In this document: in pieces, positions 37,867-44,847 of the stretch
Layout: each line of letters begins with the position of its first letter
Numbering within the stretch: the first letter of the stretch is position 1
DNA from: an uncultured Actinomycetes bacterium
Lineage (GTDB): Bacteria > Actinomycetota > Actinomycetes > Nanopelagicales > Nanopelagicaceae
Assembly (NCBI GenBank): GCA_903852585.1
Contig: CAINRG010000038.1
Coordinates: 1 to 51,439 of the forward strand
Direction: 5' to 3'
Length of the DNA: 51,439 nt
Program-made: the position numbers and the translations under genes
The notes under the pieces: generated by a model
The model's database searches: none
The model's input: the letters and a program-made list of their open reading frames with translations, nothing else
Told to the model about the DNA's origin: nothing

Positions 37867-37872
37867 AGGATA
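37867..37872 (-). promoter_or_regulatory. Predicted -10 element, leaderless ctaC-ctaD-ctaF promoter
   Basis: Minus strand TATCCT, spacer TGGCCC (six nt), then the ctaC ATG. It decides the ctaC start and would drive the oxidase operon. Confidence 0.55.
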
Positions 37873-37928
37873 CTTGCAGCACACGCCTCTATTCGCCTCC
37901 CACCACATTCAGGGGTACCGTACCGAGC

Positions 37929-38981
37929 GTGGTTCCCATCACAGCATCCTTCATCTCCGAAGCACCCCTGCATCCAAAGGCGGCCGAGCTTCTCGCCCTT
38001 CTCTTTGATAAGGGTTGGTCTGATCCAGCAAAAATTCACAACTCTTCACGAGAAGCTGGGCGCCTTATCCAGGAGGCAAAAGAGAGCTTCGCGGGAGCGT
38101 TTGGTCTTCGTACCGATGAAATCTATTTTCTCGGCGAACCTCCACTGGGGTTCCATCTGGGCATTAATGGACTTCTTTCTGAGAGCTCCACCTTGTATTA
38201 CTCCCCCACCGACCGTGCGCCCGTACATGCAATTGTTGATGATCGTAGAAATCGGGCTCTTCAGGTCTCCGCCCACGAACCAGTGAATTCAGAAAGATCC
38301 GATCTTCTTGTCTTTCAAAGCACCAATCCGGAGACGGGAATACAAAAGGAATTGCCACAGAATTTCCTTGGAAATATTTTCGTCGATAACACCTCCTATG
38401 GGTTATCGGCCGCGCTCCCAGACAGGTGGAGCTCTGCGATGTGGCAATCTCGCTCGTGGGATGGTCCCGGAGGATTAGGGGTCTTTGCTCTTAAAACGGG
38501 AATGGGCTGGAGAAATCCACTTCCGCACAATGACGCATCAAAAGTTCCGCAATCATTCTCCATTCCTCTCGCCCTGGCCAGTGCAGTAGCACTTGAAGCA
38601 TTTAGGAGTGAAGCTCAAAGCTCAAAAGAGATCATTTCTCATTTCAAAAAGAGTTTGGTCCAATTCCTGATAAACGAAGTTGGCGGAATTATCGCAGCTG
38701 ATGATGGAAGAGAAAGTTCGCCCTATCTACTCTCGCTGATATTTGAAGGAATTGATTCCGAGAGACTCGTCCACGCACTCAGCGAGCGAGGTCTCGACGT
38801 TGACTCTGGTTCAGCTTGCATAAGTGCAAATCTTCAGCCAAGCCACGTTTTAGCTGCCATGGGCTTGCCTACGACCGGAAATATTCGAATTACCCTTCAC
38901 CATCAGACAACCGAAGAAGATCTTGATCTGTTGATGCACAACCTTAAAGAACTGGTGATTCGCCAACGTTCGGAGAATTAG
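37929..38981 (+). CDS. Cysteine desulfurase homologue lacking the PLP lysine
   Basis: 350 aa class V aminotransferase fold. It aligns along its length with small cysteine desulfurases: LHPKAAELLALLFDKGWSDP at the N-terminus and DSGSACISANLQPSHVLAAM near the C-terminus, keeping the catalytic-loop Cys297. The SAHK motif that binds PLP is replaced: the segment reads WQSRSWDGPGGLGVF, with Ser176 at the lysine position and Arg175 at the histidine; I confirmed the codons (CGC TCG). The upstream TEHHS-like histidine region is also altered (SPTDRAPVH). It is probably not a PLP enzyme. It starts at GTG 37929 beside ctaC and ends in a TTAG overlap with adoK. Confidence 0.85.
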   Translation: MVPITASFISEAPLHPKAAELLALLFDKGWSDPAKIHNSSREAGRLIQEAKESFAGAFGLRTDEIYFLGEPPLGFHLGINGLLSESSTLYYSPTDRAPVHAIVDDRRNRALQVSAHEPVNSERSDLLVFQSTNPETGIQKELPQNFLGNIFVDNTSYGLSAALPDRWSSAMWQSRSWDGPGGLGVFALKTGMGWRNPLPHNDASKVPQSFSIPLALASAVALEAFRSEAQSSKEIISHFKKSLVQFLINEVGGIIAADDGRESSPYLLSLIFEGIDSERLVHALSERGLDVDSGSACISANLQPSHVLAAMGLPTTGNIRITLHHQTTEEDLDLLMHNLKELVIRQRSEN

Positions 38982-39967
38982 CCAATGAGACGTGGGTGAA
39001 GATGCGGTTCAATTTCACTTGCAGCGCTGGCCCCATAAGCTTCTGAAAAACGTTCCAAGAACTCGGGCTTATTAAATTTATATTCCTGAGTGCCCTTATT
39101 TTCCAAACAATAGGTAGCAAGAAGTGAACCAACCTGAGCGCATCTTTCGTGGTTTAGACCCCATGAAAGACCGGCGAGAAATCCCGAACGAAAATTATCT
39201 CCCACGCCTGTGGGATCAATTTTTGCACGTTCGCGAGGAACACCCACTGAAATGGTTTCTTTGCCATGCTCTTCAATGCGAGCACCTTGTGCGCCGAGCG
39301 TTGTGACTCTGATGGCAACTTGATCAAAAAGTTCTGCATCAGTCCAGCCCGTCTTTTGCAAAGTTAAAGCAAGCTCGTATTCATTTAAGAACAAGTACTT
39401 TGCGCCTTGAATCAAAAGCTTAATTTCTGGCCCATTCATCCGAGCAAGTTGCTGAGACGGGTCTGCAGCAAAAGGAATATTCAGTGCACGCGCCGTATTT
39501 GAGTACTGAACCATCGCTTCTGGATCATCGGGGGAAATAATAAGAAGATCTAGGCCTTCACTCTTTTCAACAACTCTTGCCAAATCGATCTCTCGCGCCT
39601 CACTCATAGCGCCGGGAAAAAATGATGCAATTTGATTATGCTCTAAATCCGTTGTCACCATAAATGTTGCTGTATACAAATCCTCTGAGATTTTTACATG
39701 CGATGTATTGACGCCATGTTTTATGAGCCATGCATCGTAATCTGGCCAATCTTTGCCCACTGCAGCAATCAGGATTGGGTTCAAGCCAAGGGAGCCCATT
39801 CCAAAGGAGATATTCGCTGCGCAACCGCCGCGGCGAATTTCGAGGGAATCCACAAGAAATGAGAGTGAAACGGAGGTGAGTGCGCCATCAACAAGAGACT
39901 CTTTGAATTTTCCTTCAAAGGTCATTAAATGATCTTTACCGACGGAACCGGCTACCCCTATTTTCAT
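38978..39967 (-). CDS. adoK: Adenosine kinase-like PfkB carbohydrate kinase
   Basis: 329 aa ribokinase-fold kinase. The catalytic motif DPTGVGDNFRSGF (251-263, with Asp257 as base) is complete, and the stretch ASFFPGAMSEAREIDL and FAADPSQQLARMNG closely match the mycobacterial adenosine kinase as I recall it. The expected reaction is adenosine plus ATP to AMP and ADP, a purine salvage step. It is divergent from erpA on neither side: both genes are on the minus strand, with erpA upstream. A leaderless start is predicted. Confidence 0.9.
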   Translation of the reverse strand: MKIGVAGSVGKDHLMTFEGKFKESLVDGALTSVSLSFLVDSLEIRRGGCAANISFGMGSLGLNPILIAAVGKDWPDYDAWLIKHGVNTSHVKISEDLYTATFMVTTDLEHNQIASFFPGAMSEAREIDLARVVEKSEGLDLLIISPDDPEAMVQYSNTARALNIPFAADPSQQLARMNGPEIKLLIQGAKYLFLNEYELALTLQKTGWTDAELFDQVAIRVTTLGAQGARIEEHGKETISVGVPRERAKIDPTGVGDNFRSGFLAGLSWGLNHERCAQVGSLLATYCLENKGTQEYKFNKPEFLERFSEAYGASAASEIEPHLHPRLIG

Positions 39968-39973
39968 GAGTGC

Positions 39974-39979
39974 AGGTTA
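39974..39979 (-). promoter_or_regulatory. Predicted -10 element, leaderless adoK promoter
   Basis: Minus strand TAACCT, spacer GCACTC (six nt), then the adoK ATG. Confidence 0.5.
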
Positions 39980-40005
39980 ACTAAAGAACTGTTAAAAGCG
40001 GGCTA

Positions 40006-40365
40006 TTAGTTAAATGAATCGCCACATGCGCAAGAACCTTGCGCATTTGGGTTATCAATTGTGAAGCCTTGCTTTTCAATAGTGTCTACGAAATCCACGG
40101 AAGCACCCATCAAATACGGAGTACTCATTTTGTCGGTGACAACTTTAACGCTGCCAAATTCCGTGACGGTATCGCCATCGAGTGAACGATCATCGAAGTA
40201 AAGCTGGTAGCGAAGACCTGAGCAACCACCAGGTTGTACGGCGACGCGAAGACTTAGGTCATCACGACCTTCTTGCTGGAGGAGAGCAGCAACTTTTACA
40301 GCTGCAGCATCAGTCAAAAGAATGCCTGTAGCGGTGCTTGTGATGTTTACTTCTGTTGTGCTCAT
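40006..40365 (-). CDS. erpA: Iron-sulfur cluster insertion protein (ErpA/HesB family)
   Basis: 119 aa A-type carrier. The three cluster-binding cysteines are Cys48 in PGGCSGLRY and Cys112/Cys114 in GSCACGDSF. The start at 40365 is supported by GGAGAG four nt upstream; a longer frame to 40449 runs through an inverted repeat and lacks similarity. It delivers Fe-S clusters to target proteins. NadA, an Fe-S enzyme, is encoded divergently just upstream. Confidence 0.95.
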   Translation of the reverse strand: MSTTEVNITSTATGILLTDAAAVKVAALLQQEGRDDLSLRVAVQPGGCSGLRYQLYFDDRSLDGDTVTEFGSVKVVTDKMSTPYLMGASVDFVDTIEKQGFTIDNPNAQGSCACGDSFN

Positions 40366-40386
40366 GTATCTCTCCGTTTGCTCGAT

Positions 40387-40410
40387 TACTGGAGTAAGGC
40401 TACTCCAGTA
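40387..40410. promoter_or_regulatory. Perfect 10-bp inverted repeat upstream of erpA
   Basis: TACTGGAGTA-AGGC-TACTCCAGTA: ten perfectly complementary bases on each arm with a four-base centre, 21 bp before the erpA start. It has no following U-run, so it is not a typical terminator. It could be an operator for a dimeric regulator or an RNA hairpin in the erpA leader. Confidence 0.6.
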
Positions 40411-40450
40411 TGACTCTTCTTTGAAGCAACACTGCTCTGGCGTACCCAAC

Positions 40451-40500
40451 TAGCCTCACTAGCACTCACTAGCACTCACTAGCCCTCACTAGCCCTCACT
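40451..40500. repeat. 10-bp tandem repeat upstream of nadA
   Basis: Five consecutive 10-bp units: an imperfect TAGCCTCACT, then two copies of AGCACTCACT and two of AGCCCTCACT. The last unit ends 18 bp before the predicted nadA -10, so the array covers roughly positions -30 to -80 of that promoter. Confidence 0.85.
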
Positions 40501-40518
40501 CGGCGAACGTCACATGTA

Positions 40519-40524
40519 TATGAT
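40519..40524 (+). promoter_or_regulatory. Predicted -10 element, leaderless nadA promoter
   Basis: TATGAT, spacer TCAGAT (six nt), then the nadA ATG at 40531. No Shine-Dalgarno, so a leaderless message is expected. Confidence 0.6.
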
Positions 40525-40530
40525 TCAGAT

Positions 40531-41673
40531 ATGACGCTGACAGACCTGCTCATCCTTGGGCAAGGAGTCGACCTTGCCAGTGAACGCGGGGTCTCGTGCG
40601 ACGGAGCCCTTCCACCTCACAGTGACCCAGCGCTTGTAGAACGCGCTATCGCTGCAAAGAATTCCCTCGGGTCTCGGGCGATGATTCTGGGGCACCATTA
40701 CCAGCGTGATGAAGTAATTCAATTCGCAGATATAACCGGCGACTCTTTTAAATTGGCCCAAGCGGCGGCATCTAATCCAGATGCAGAACTTGTCTTCTTT
40801 TGTGGTGTTCATTTCATGGCCGAATCGGCAGATATTTTGACGACGCCTCACCAAAAGGTGATCCTGCCTGACTTGGCGGCTGGTTGCTCCATGGCCGATA
40901 TGGCAACTTTCACTGCAGTCTCAGACTGCTGGAAAGTTTTAGAAAAACTCGGAGTTGCAACACGAACAGTTCCCATTACTTACATGAACTCCAGCGCTGC
41001 TATAAAAGCTTTTACTGGGGAACATGGCGGAACAGTCTGCACTTCTTCCAATGCCCAGCGCGCACTCACATGGGCTTTTGAAAAGGCAGAAAAAATTCTC
41101 TTTCTGCCCGACCAACATCTGGGACGGAACACTGCCGTACTTCAATTAGGAATCTCACTTGATGAATGCGTCGTATGGAATCCCTGGAAGCCAAATGGCG
41201 GATTGACTGACGATGAAATTAAGAGCGCAAAAGTCATTTTGTGGCGAGGCCACTGCTCAGTCCATGGGCGCTTTAGCGTAGAAAATATTTCCGACATTCG
41301 AAGCCGCGTTCCTGGAGTCTCTGTCCTCGTGCACCCTGAATGTCAACATGCCGTTGTTTCGCAATCTGATCTTGTGGGAAGCACTGAATTCATCATTAGA
41401 ACGATTGAAAATTCCCCCGCTGGTTCCAAATGGGCAATAGGTACCGAACTCAACCTTGTGCAGCGTCTAGCAAACACTCATAAGGATAAAGAGATCTACT
41501 TTCTGGATAAAACAGTCTGCTACTGCTCAACCATGAACCGTATTGATTTGCCTCACCTTGTCTGGGCTATGGAGAGTGCTGCGTCTGGACGTGTTGTCAA
41601 TCAAATTTCCGTTGAATCCAGCGTTGCCCATCACGCAAAAGTTGCACTCGAGCGAATGCTGGCCCTACCTTAA
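40531..41673 (+). CDS. nadA: Quinolinate synthase
   Basis: 380 aa [4Fe-4S] enzyme that condenses iminoaspartate with dihydroxyacetone phosphate to quinolinate, early in NAD synthesis. Landmarks are AMILGHHYQRDEV (50-62), AGCSMAD with Cys119, the HPEC motif with Cys271 and VCYCSTMNRI with Cys330/332 as candidate cluster ligands. Length fits the longer actinobacterial type. nadB and nadC are not in the window. Its final codons contain a promoter-like element for the next gene. Confidence 0.96.
   Translation: MTLTDLLILGQGVDLASERGVSCDGALPPHSDPALVERAIAAKNSLGSRAMILGHHYQRDEVIQFADITGDSFKLAQAAASNPDAELVFFCGVHFMAESADILTTPHQKVILPDLAAGCSMADMATFTAVSDCWKVLEKLGVATRTVPITYMNSSAAIKAFTGEHGGTVCTSSNAQRALTWAFEKAEKILFLPDQHLGRNTAVLQLGISLDECVVWNPWKPNGGLTDDEIKSAKVILWRGHCSVHGRFSVENISDIRSRVPGVSVLVHPECQHAVVSQSDLVGSTEFIIRTIENSPAGSKWAIGTELNLVQRLANTHKDKEIYFLDKTVCYCSTMNRIDLPHLVWAMESAASGRVVNQISVESSVAHHAKVALERMLALP
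41666..41671 (+). promoter_or_regulatory. Predicted -10 element inside the nadA end
   Basis: TACCTT, spacer AACCAC (six nt), then the ATG of the DUF3043 gene. It lies over the last codons and stop of nadA. Confidence 0.4.
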
Positions 41674-41677
41674 CCAC

Positions 41678-42211
41678 ATGACTGAAGAGACCTCCGCGAA
41701 CAAGAAGAACCGCCCAACACCAAAACGAAAAGAAGCTGAAGCTGCCCGCAAGGTCAATGCCTTAGCTCCGGCCACGACAAAAGAAGGTCGCAAACGCCAG
41801 AAGGAACTTTCTCGATCCGCGCGAGCTGAGGCACGAGTTGCTTACATGCGTGGGGATGAAAACGCGCTCCCTGTCCGAGATCGTGGTCCTGCAAAACGCT
41901 GGGTTCGTAATTATGTTGATTCTCGTCGCACAATCGGCGAATACTTCATGCCTCTTATTTTTGCAGTTCTGATATTGACTGTTATCCCAAATAAATATGT
42001 TCAGCTTGCAGCAATTTTCTTCATGTATGCAGTCATGCTTTACACATTTGTGGCTGGCTTCATTATGACTCGCAAGATTCGCAAAGAAGTTGAACTTCGT
42101 TTTCCTCATGAACCAACAAAGGGCGTTGGTCTCTATGGATTCCTTCGTTCAACTCAGATGCGCCGCATGCGCGCACCCTCACCACAAGTAAAGCGTGGCG
42201 ATTCTTTCTAG
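41678..42211 (+). CDS. DUF3043 membrane protein
   Basis: 177 aa. The N-terminal half is strongly basic and conserved in the family (NRPTPKRKEAEAARK). Two membrane helices follow (about 92-108 and 111-131), then a basic tail. It is an actinobacterial protein of unknown function. The ATG at 41678 is chosen because the family starts shortly before the PTPKR motif; the open frame extends upstream into nadA to 41543. There is no Shine-Dalgarno, and a leaderless start is predicted. Confidence 0.88.
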   Translation: MTEETSANKKNRPTPKRKEAEAARKVNALAPATTKEGRKRQKELSRSARAEARVAYMRGDENALPVRDRGPAKRWVRNYVDSRRTIGEYFMPLIFAVLILTVIPNKYVQLAAIFFMYAVMLYTFVAGFIMTRKIRKEVELRFPHEPTKGVGLYGFLRSTQMRRMRAPSPQVKRGDSF

Positions 42212-42234
42212 CTTTTTTAGCTTTTTTAGCTTTT
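42209..42234 (+). repeat. TAGCTTTTT tandem repeat at the DUF3043 stop
   Basis: Three 9-bp units (the last shortened), the first containing the stop codon TAG. It is T-rich on the plus strand but has no stem in front of it, so it is not a full terminator by itself. Confidence 0.6.
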
Positions 42235-42256
42235 CTTGAAATACAAAGAAATTACT

Positions 42257-42293
42257 GAAAGCCTTAAGGTCTTGACTTAGGGCTTTCTGTTTT
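42257..42293 (+). terminator. Rho-independent terminator after DUF3043
   Basis: GAAAGCCTTAAG and CTTAGGGCTTTC form a 12-base stem (one mismatch) around a 7-nt loop, followed by TGTTTTT. It lies in the 3' end of the convergent aldo/keto reductase gene. Confidence 0.6.
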
Positions 42294-43265
42294 TGCAGGA
42301 TCCGTTTCTGGAAGTGATCCCAATACCTGATCGATACGTTTCATGGTCTCAGCCGAAAGTTTCACTCCTGATGCCTTCACATTTTCCTTCACTTGGGCTG
42401 GCTTTGTAGCTCCCATGATGACGGAGGAGACATTGGGATTGTGAAGAGCCCATGCAAGAGCAAGTTGGGACATTGAAAGATCAAGAGATTGAGCGATAGG
42501 TGCAAGATTTTGCACTGCTTCTAAGACTTCATCGCGCATCCAGCGGGAGATCATATTTGCCCCGCCCTTTTTATCGTTGGCGCGAGAGCCAGCAGGAGCT
42601 TTCTTTCCAGGAAGATATTTTCCAGTTAACACTCCTTGGGCAATTGGGGACCAAACAATCTGGCCAATCCCCTCCTTCTCGCAAAGAGGAATGACTTTCT
42701 TTTCGATAACACGCCATAACATCGAATATTGAGGCTGGCTTGAGATAAAGCGATTGAAATTATTTTCCTTTTGGAAATTTAGTGCGGTCGCGATTTGGTC
42801 CGCATCCCACTCTGAGAAGCCGATGTAATGAACTTTTCCTTGGCGAATGAGATCTTCAAAAGCGCGCAGAGTCTCATCGATTGGAGTCTCAACATCAAAA
42901 CGATGCGCCTGGTACAAATCGATGTAATCGGTATTTAATCTCTTGAGCGATGCATGGACTGACTCCATGATGTGCTTTCGAGAAAGACCGCGGTCGTTCT
43001 TTCCTGGACCTGTTGGCCAGTAGACCTTTGTGAAAAGCTCATAAGATTCCCGGCGTACTCCCTTAAGGGCTTTCCCGAGCACAACCTCGGCGCGAGTTCC
43101 GGCATACACATCGGCGGTATCAAGTGTGGTGATGCCGGCATCGAGTGCGGCCCTGACACATTTAATGGCCGATTCCTGCTCCACTTGCGAACCGTGTGTA
43201 ATCCAGTTCCCGTAAGAAATTTCTGAGACATACATTCCAGAGCTACCAAGGCGACGATATTCCAT
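42264..43265 (-). CDS. Aldo/keto reductase
   Basis: 333 aa NADPH-dependent oxidoreductase of the Kv-beta-like AKR group. The catalytic tetrad is visible: Asp49 and Tyr54 in LDTADVYAG, Lys80 in FTKVYW and His121 in YQAHRFD. NADP-binding residues lie around VIMGATKPAQVKEN. The substrate is unknown; carbonyl detoxification is the family default. TAGTCT sits seven nt before the ATG. It is divergent from the small membrane protein gene. Confidence 0.92.
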   Translation of the reverse strand: MEYRRLGSSGMYVSEISYGNWITHGSQVEQESAIKCVRAALDAGITTLDTADVYAGTRAEVVLGKALKGVRRESYELFTKVYWPTGPGKNDRGLSRKHIMESVHASLKRLNTDYIDLYQAHRFDVETPIDETLRAFEDLIRQGKVHYIGFSEWDADQIATALNFQKENNFNRFISSQPQYSMLWRVIEKKVIPLCEKEGIGQIVWSPIAQGVLTGKYLPGKKAPAGSRANDKKGGANMISRWMRDEVLEAVQNLAPIAQSLDLSMSQLALAWALHNPNVSSVIMGATKPAQVKENVKASGVKLSAETMKRIDQVLGSLPETDPAKTESPKSRP

Positions 43266-43299
43266 ACAAAGGAGACTACTATGTGAATGGAGTATTTAT

Positions 43300-43638
43300 G
43301 TGAAAAGCACAACAGAAAGTGGGAGGCGTTCTTTGATCAGCGTGAAGAGAAAGTTCCAAAAGAGCACCTCCATCGGCGCTCTCATCGCGATTTCCATTTT
43401 TATCGCAACCTCCGCTTCGACTCCTGCACTCGCCGAGCAATCCCCTGCTCCTGTGGCCTCTGCACCGGCGGCGAACCAAGGCTCTGACGATGCAAGCGGA
43501 TCACCACGACCACCGCATCGCGTGGACGAAGAGCGCGAAGGGGGATTTGAAAGCGCTCAACTTGTCCTTGTGGGTGCTGCCATCGTGATTGCCCTCGGAC
43601 TTGCCTACCGCGCAGGTCGCCGCCGACGCGAAAAATAA
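43300..43638 (+). CDS. Small secreted/membrane-anchored protein of unknown function
   Basis: 112 aa. A basic start and hydrophobic segment (about 24-40) look like a signal peptide with possible cleavage after TPALA45. A Pro/Ala/Ser/Asp-rich middle (46-83) is followed by a second hydrophobic segment (87-104) and a basic end RAGRRRREK, giving a single-span protein with its middle outside. The GTG start at 43300 has GGAG seven nt upstream. No family was recognised. It lies between an aldo/keto reductase gene and a B12 riboswitch. Confidence 0.65.
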   Translation: MKSTTESGRRSLISVKRKFQKSTSIGALIAISIFIATSASTPALAEQSPAPVASAPAANQGSDDASGSPRPPHRVDEEREGGFESAQLVLVGAAIVIALGLAYRAGRRRREK

Positions 43639-43704
43639 TCTTCCTTAAACTTGCCTAATCAGCCATTCCCTATTTTCCATCTGATAACTTTCGCCTGTCC
43701 TCAT

Positions 43705-43931
43705 AACCCGTAGGGTCGTGGAGATGAATTGAGAGCGAGCGAAGTCCGGTGTAATCCCGGCGCTGTCCCGCAACTGTAAAGGCAAGAAATTGTCTGAGCC
43801 AGGTCGCCTCGCCTCTCCTCGATTCGAAGTATCCGACCTCGGAGGAAGGTCGGGCCTCTCAAGTCACTTAGATCTTTGTAAGGACTTTTAAGCCCACACC
43901 TTTCTCCCTCAAAGTTTGAGGGAGTTTTTTT
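43705..43931 (+). promoter_or_regulatory. Cobalamin riboswitch controlling btuFCD
   Basis: The core GTCCGGTGTAATCCCGG then GCTGTCCCGCAACTGTAAA matches the conserved cobalamin aptamer, and TGAGCCAGGTCGCCTCGCC matches the 3' B12 box region. A first hairpin CCGACCT/AGGTCGG (43833-43853) follows. A final hairpin CTCCCTC/GAGGGAG (43904-43924) with seven T's ends at the btuF ATG. The GAGGGAG arm is also the only Shine-Dalgarno for btuF, so repression by translation is likely and by termination possible. Family knowledge: cobalamin binding shuts such genes off. Confidence 0.9.
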
Positions 43932-44843
43932 ATGTTCAAGAAGGATCACATCGACCGCCCCGTTTGGGTTTCACCGGTTGCATCTTTTGTAATGGTTTTG
44001 TCGCTCTTTACGGGGCAGGCTCTCTCACAACAGCCCGCTTTCGCCGCACTCGCTTCACTCGCTTCACAGACGCCCCACAAAATTATTTCTCTTTCACCTT
44101 CCGCCACTGAAGATCTCTTTGCTATCGGTGCGGGCCCCCAAGTAATTGCTGTCGACCAGCTTTCCAATTATCCGGCTACTGCACCGATCTCTCATTTGGA
44201 CGCATTTACCCCCAATGTTGAAGCCATCGCTGCCTATAAACCCGATCTGGTTATTCTCAATTCAGGAGCAACAAAGGCAGCGTCGATCAAAAGCGCGCTC
44301 CAAAAACTCAAGATCAAGGTCTACTTTGAAAGTGCACCGACAGATATGACTGGTGCGTATAAAGAGATTGCAGAACTGGGTGCACTTACCGGCCGAGGAA
44401 CCCAATCACAAAAGCTCATCCGCTCTATGCAAAATTCAATTAAGAAGGTCATTACTTCGGCAAGGAAAAAGACAAGCATCTCCATTTATCACGAATTAGA
44501 TGACACTTTGTATTCAGTCACATCTGAAACTTTCATTGGAAAGGTTTACAAGGACTTCAATCTCCTCAATGTCGCAGATGCGGCTGCAAAAGCCGACTCG
44601 TACGGATACCCACAGTTAACTCCTGAATATCTTGTCCAAGCAAACCCTGCACTCATTTTTCTCTCAGATGCCCAATATGGGACTAGCGCCGCAAGCATCG
44701 CCGCTCGCCCTGGGTGGTCGACAATGAAGGCTGTTGCAAATAACCACGTAGTTGCTCTTCCTGAAGATATTCCCTCTCGCTGGGGTCCACGCCTAGTCGA
44801 TTTCTATCAATTCATTGCAAAATCCATTTTGGGAGTGAACTAA
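43932..44843 (+). CDS. btuF: Cobalamin ABC transporter substrate-binding protein
   Basis: 303 aa periplasmic-binding-type protein of the BtuF/FhuD family. The signal peptide (about 10-40) has a hydrophobic core and no lipobox cysteine. The mature part begins HKIISLSPSATEDLFAIG and contains PDLVILNSGA and a C-terminal lobe with RWGPRLVDFYQFIA. Assignment to cobalamin rather than heme or siderophore rests on the riboswitch directly upstream. It is first gene of btuF-btuC-btuD. Confidence 0.9.
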   Translation: MFKKDHIDRPVWVSPVASFVMVLSLFTGQALSQQPAFAALASLASQTPHKIISLSPSATEDLFAIGAGPQVIAVDQLSNYPATAPISHLDAFTPNVEAIAAYKPDLVILNSGATKAASIKSALQKLKIKVYFESAPTDMTGAYKEIAELGALTGRGTQSQKLIRSMQNSIKKVITSARKKTSISIYHELDDTLYSVTSETFIGKVYKDFNLLNVADAAAKADSYGYPQLTPEYLVQANPALIFLSDAQYGTSAASIAARPGWSTMKAVANNHVVALPEDIPSRWGPRLVDFYQFIAKSILGVN

Positions 44844-44847
44844 AAAA

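Noticed and set aside
37861-37908. 16-residue extension of CtaC
   Set aside because: The ATG at 37860 has a leaderless promoter pattern and gives a normal signal peptide; the extension has no support.
40366-40449. 28-residue extension of ErpA
   Set aside because: It would run through the palindrome; the ATG at 40365 has GGAGAG in front and fits family length.
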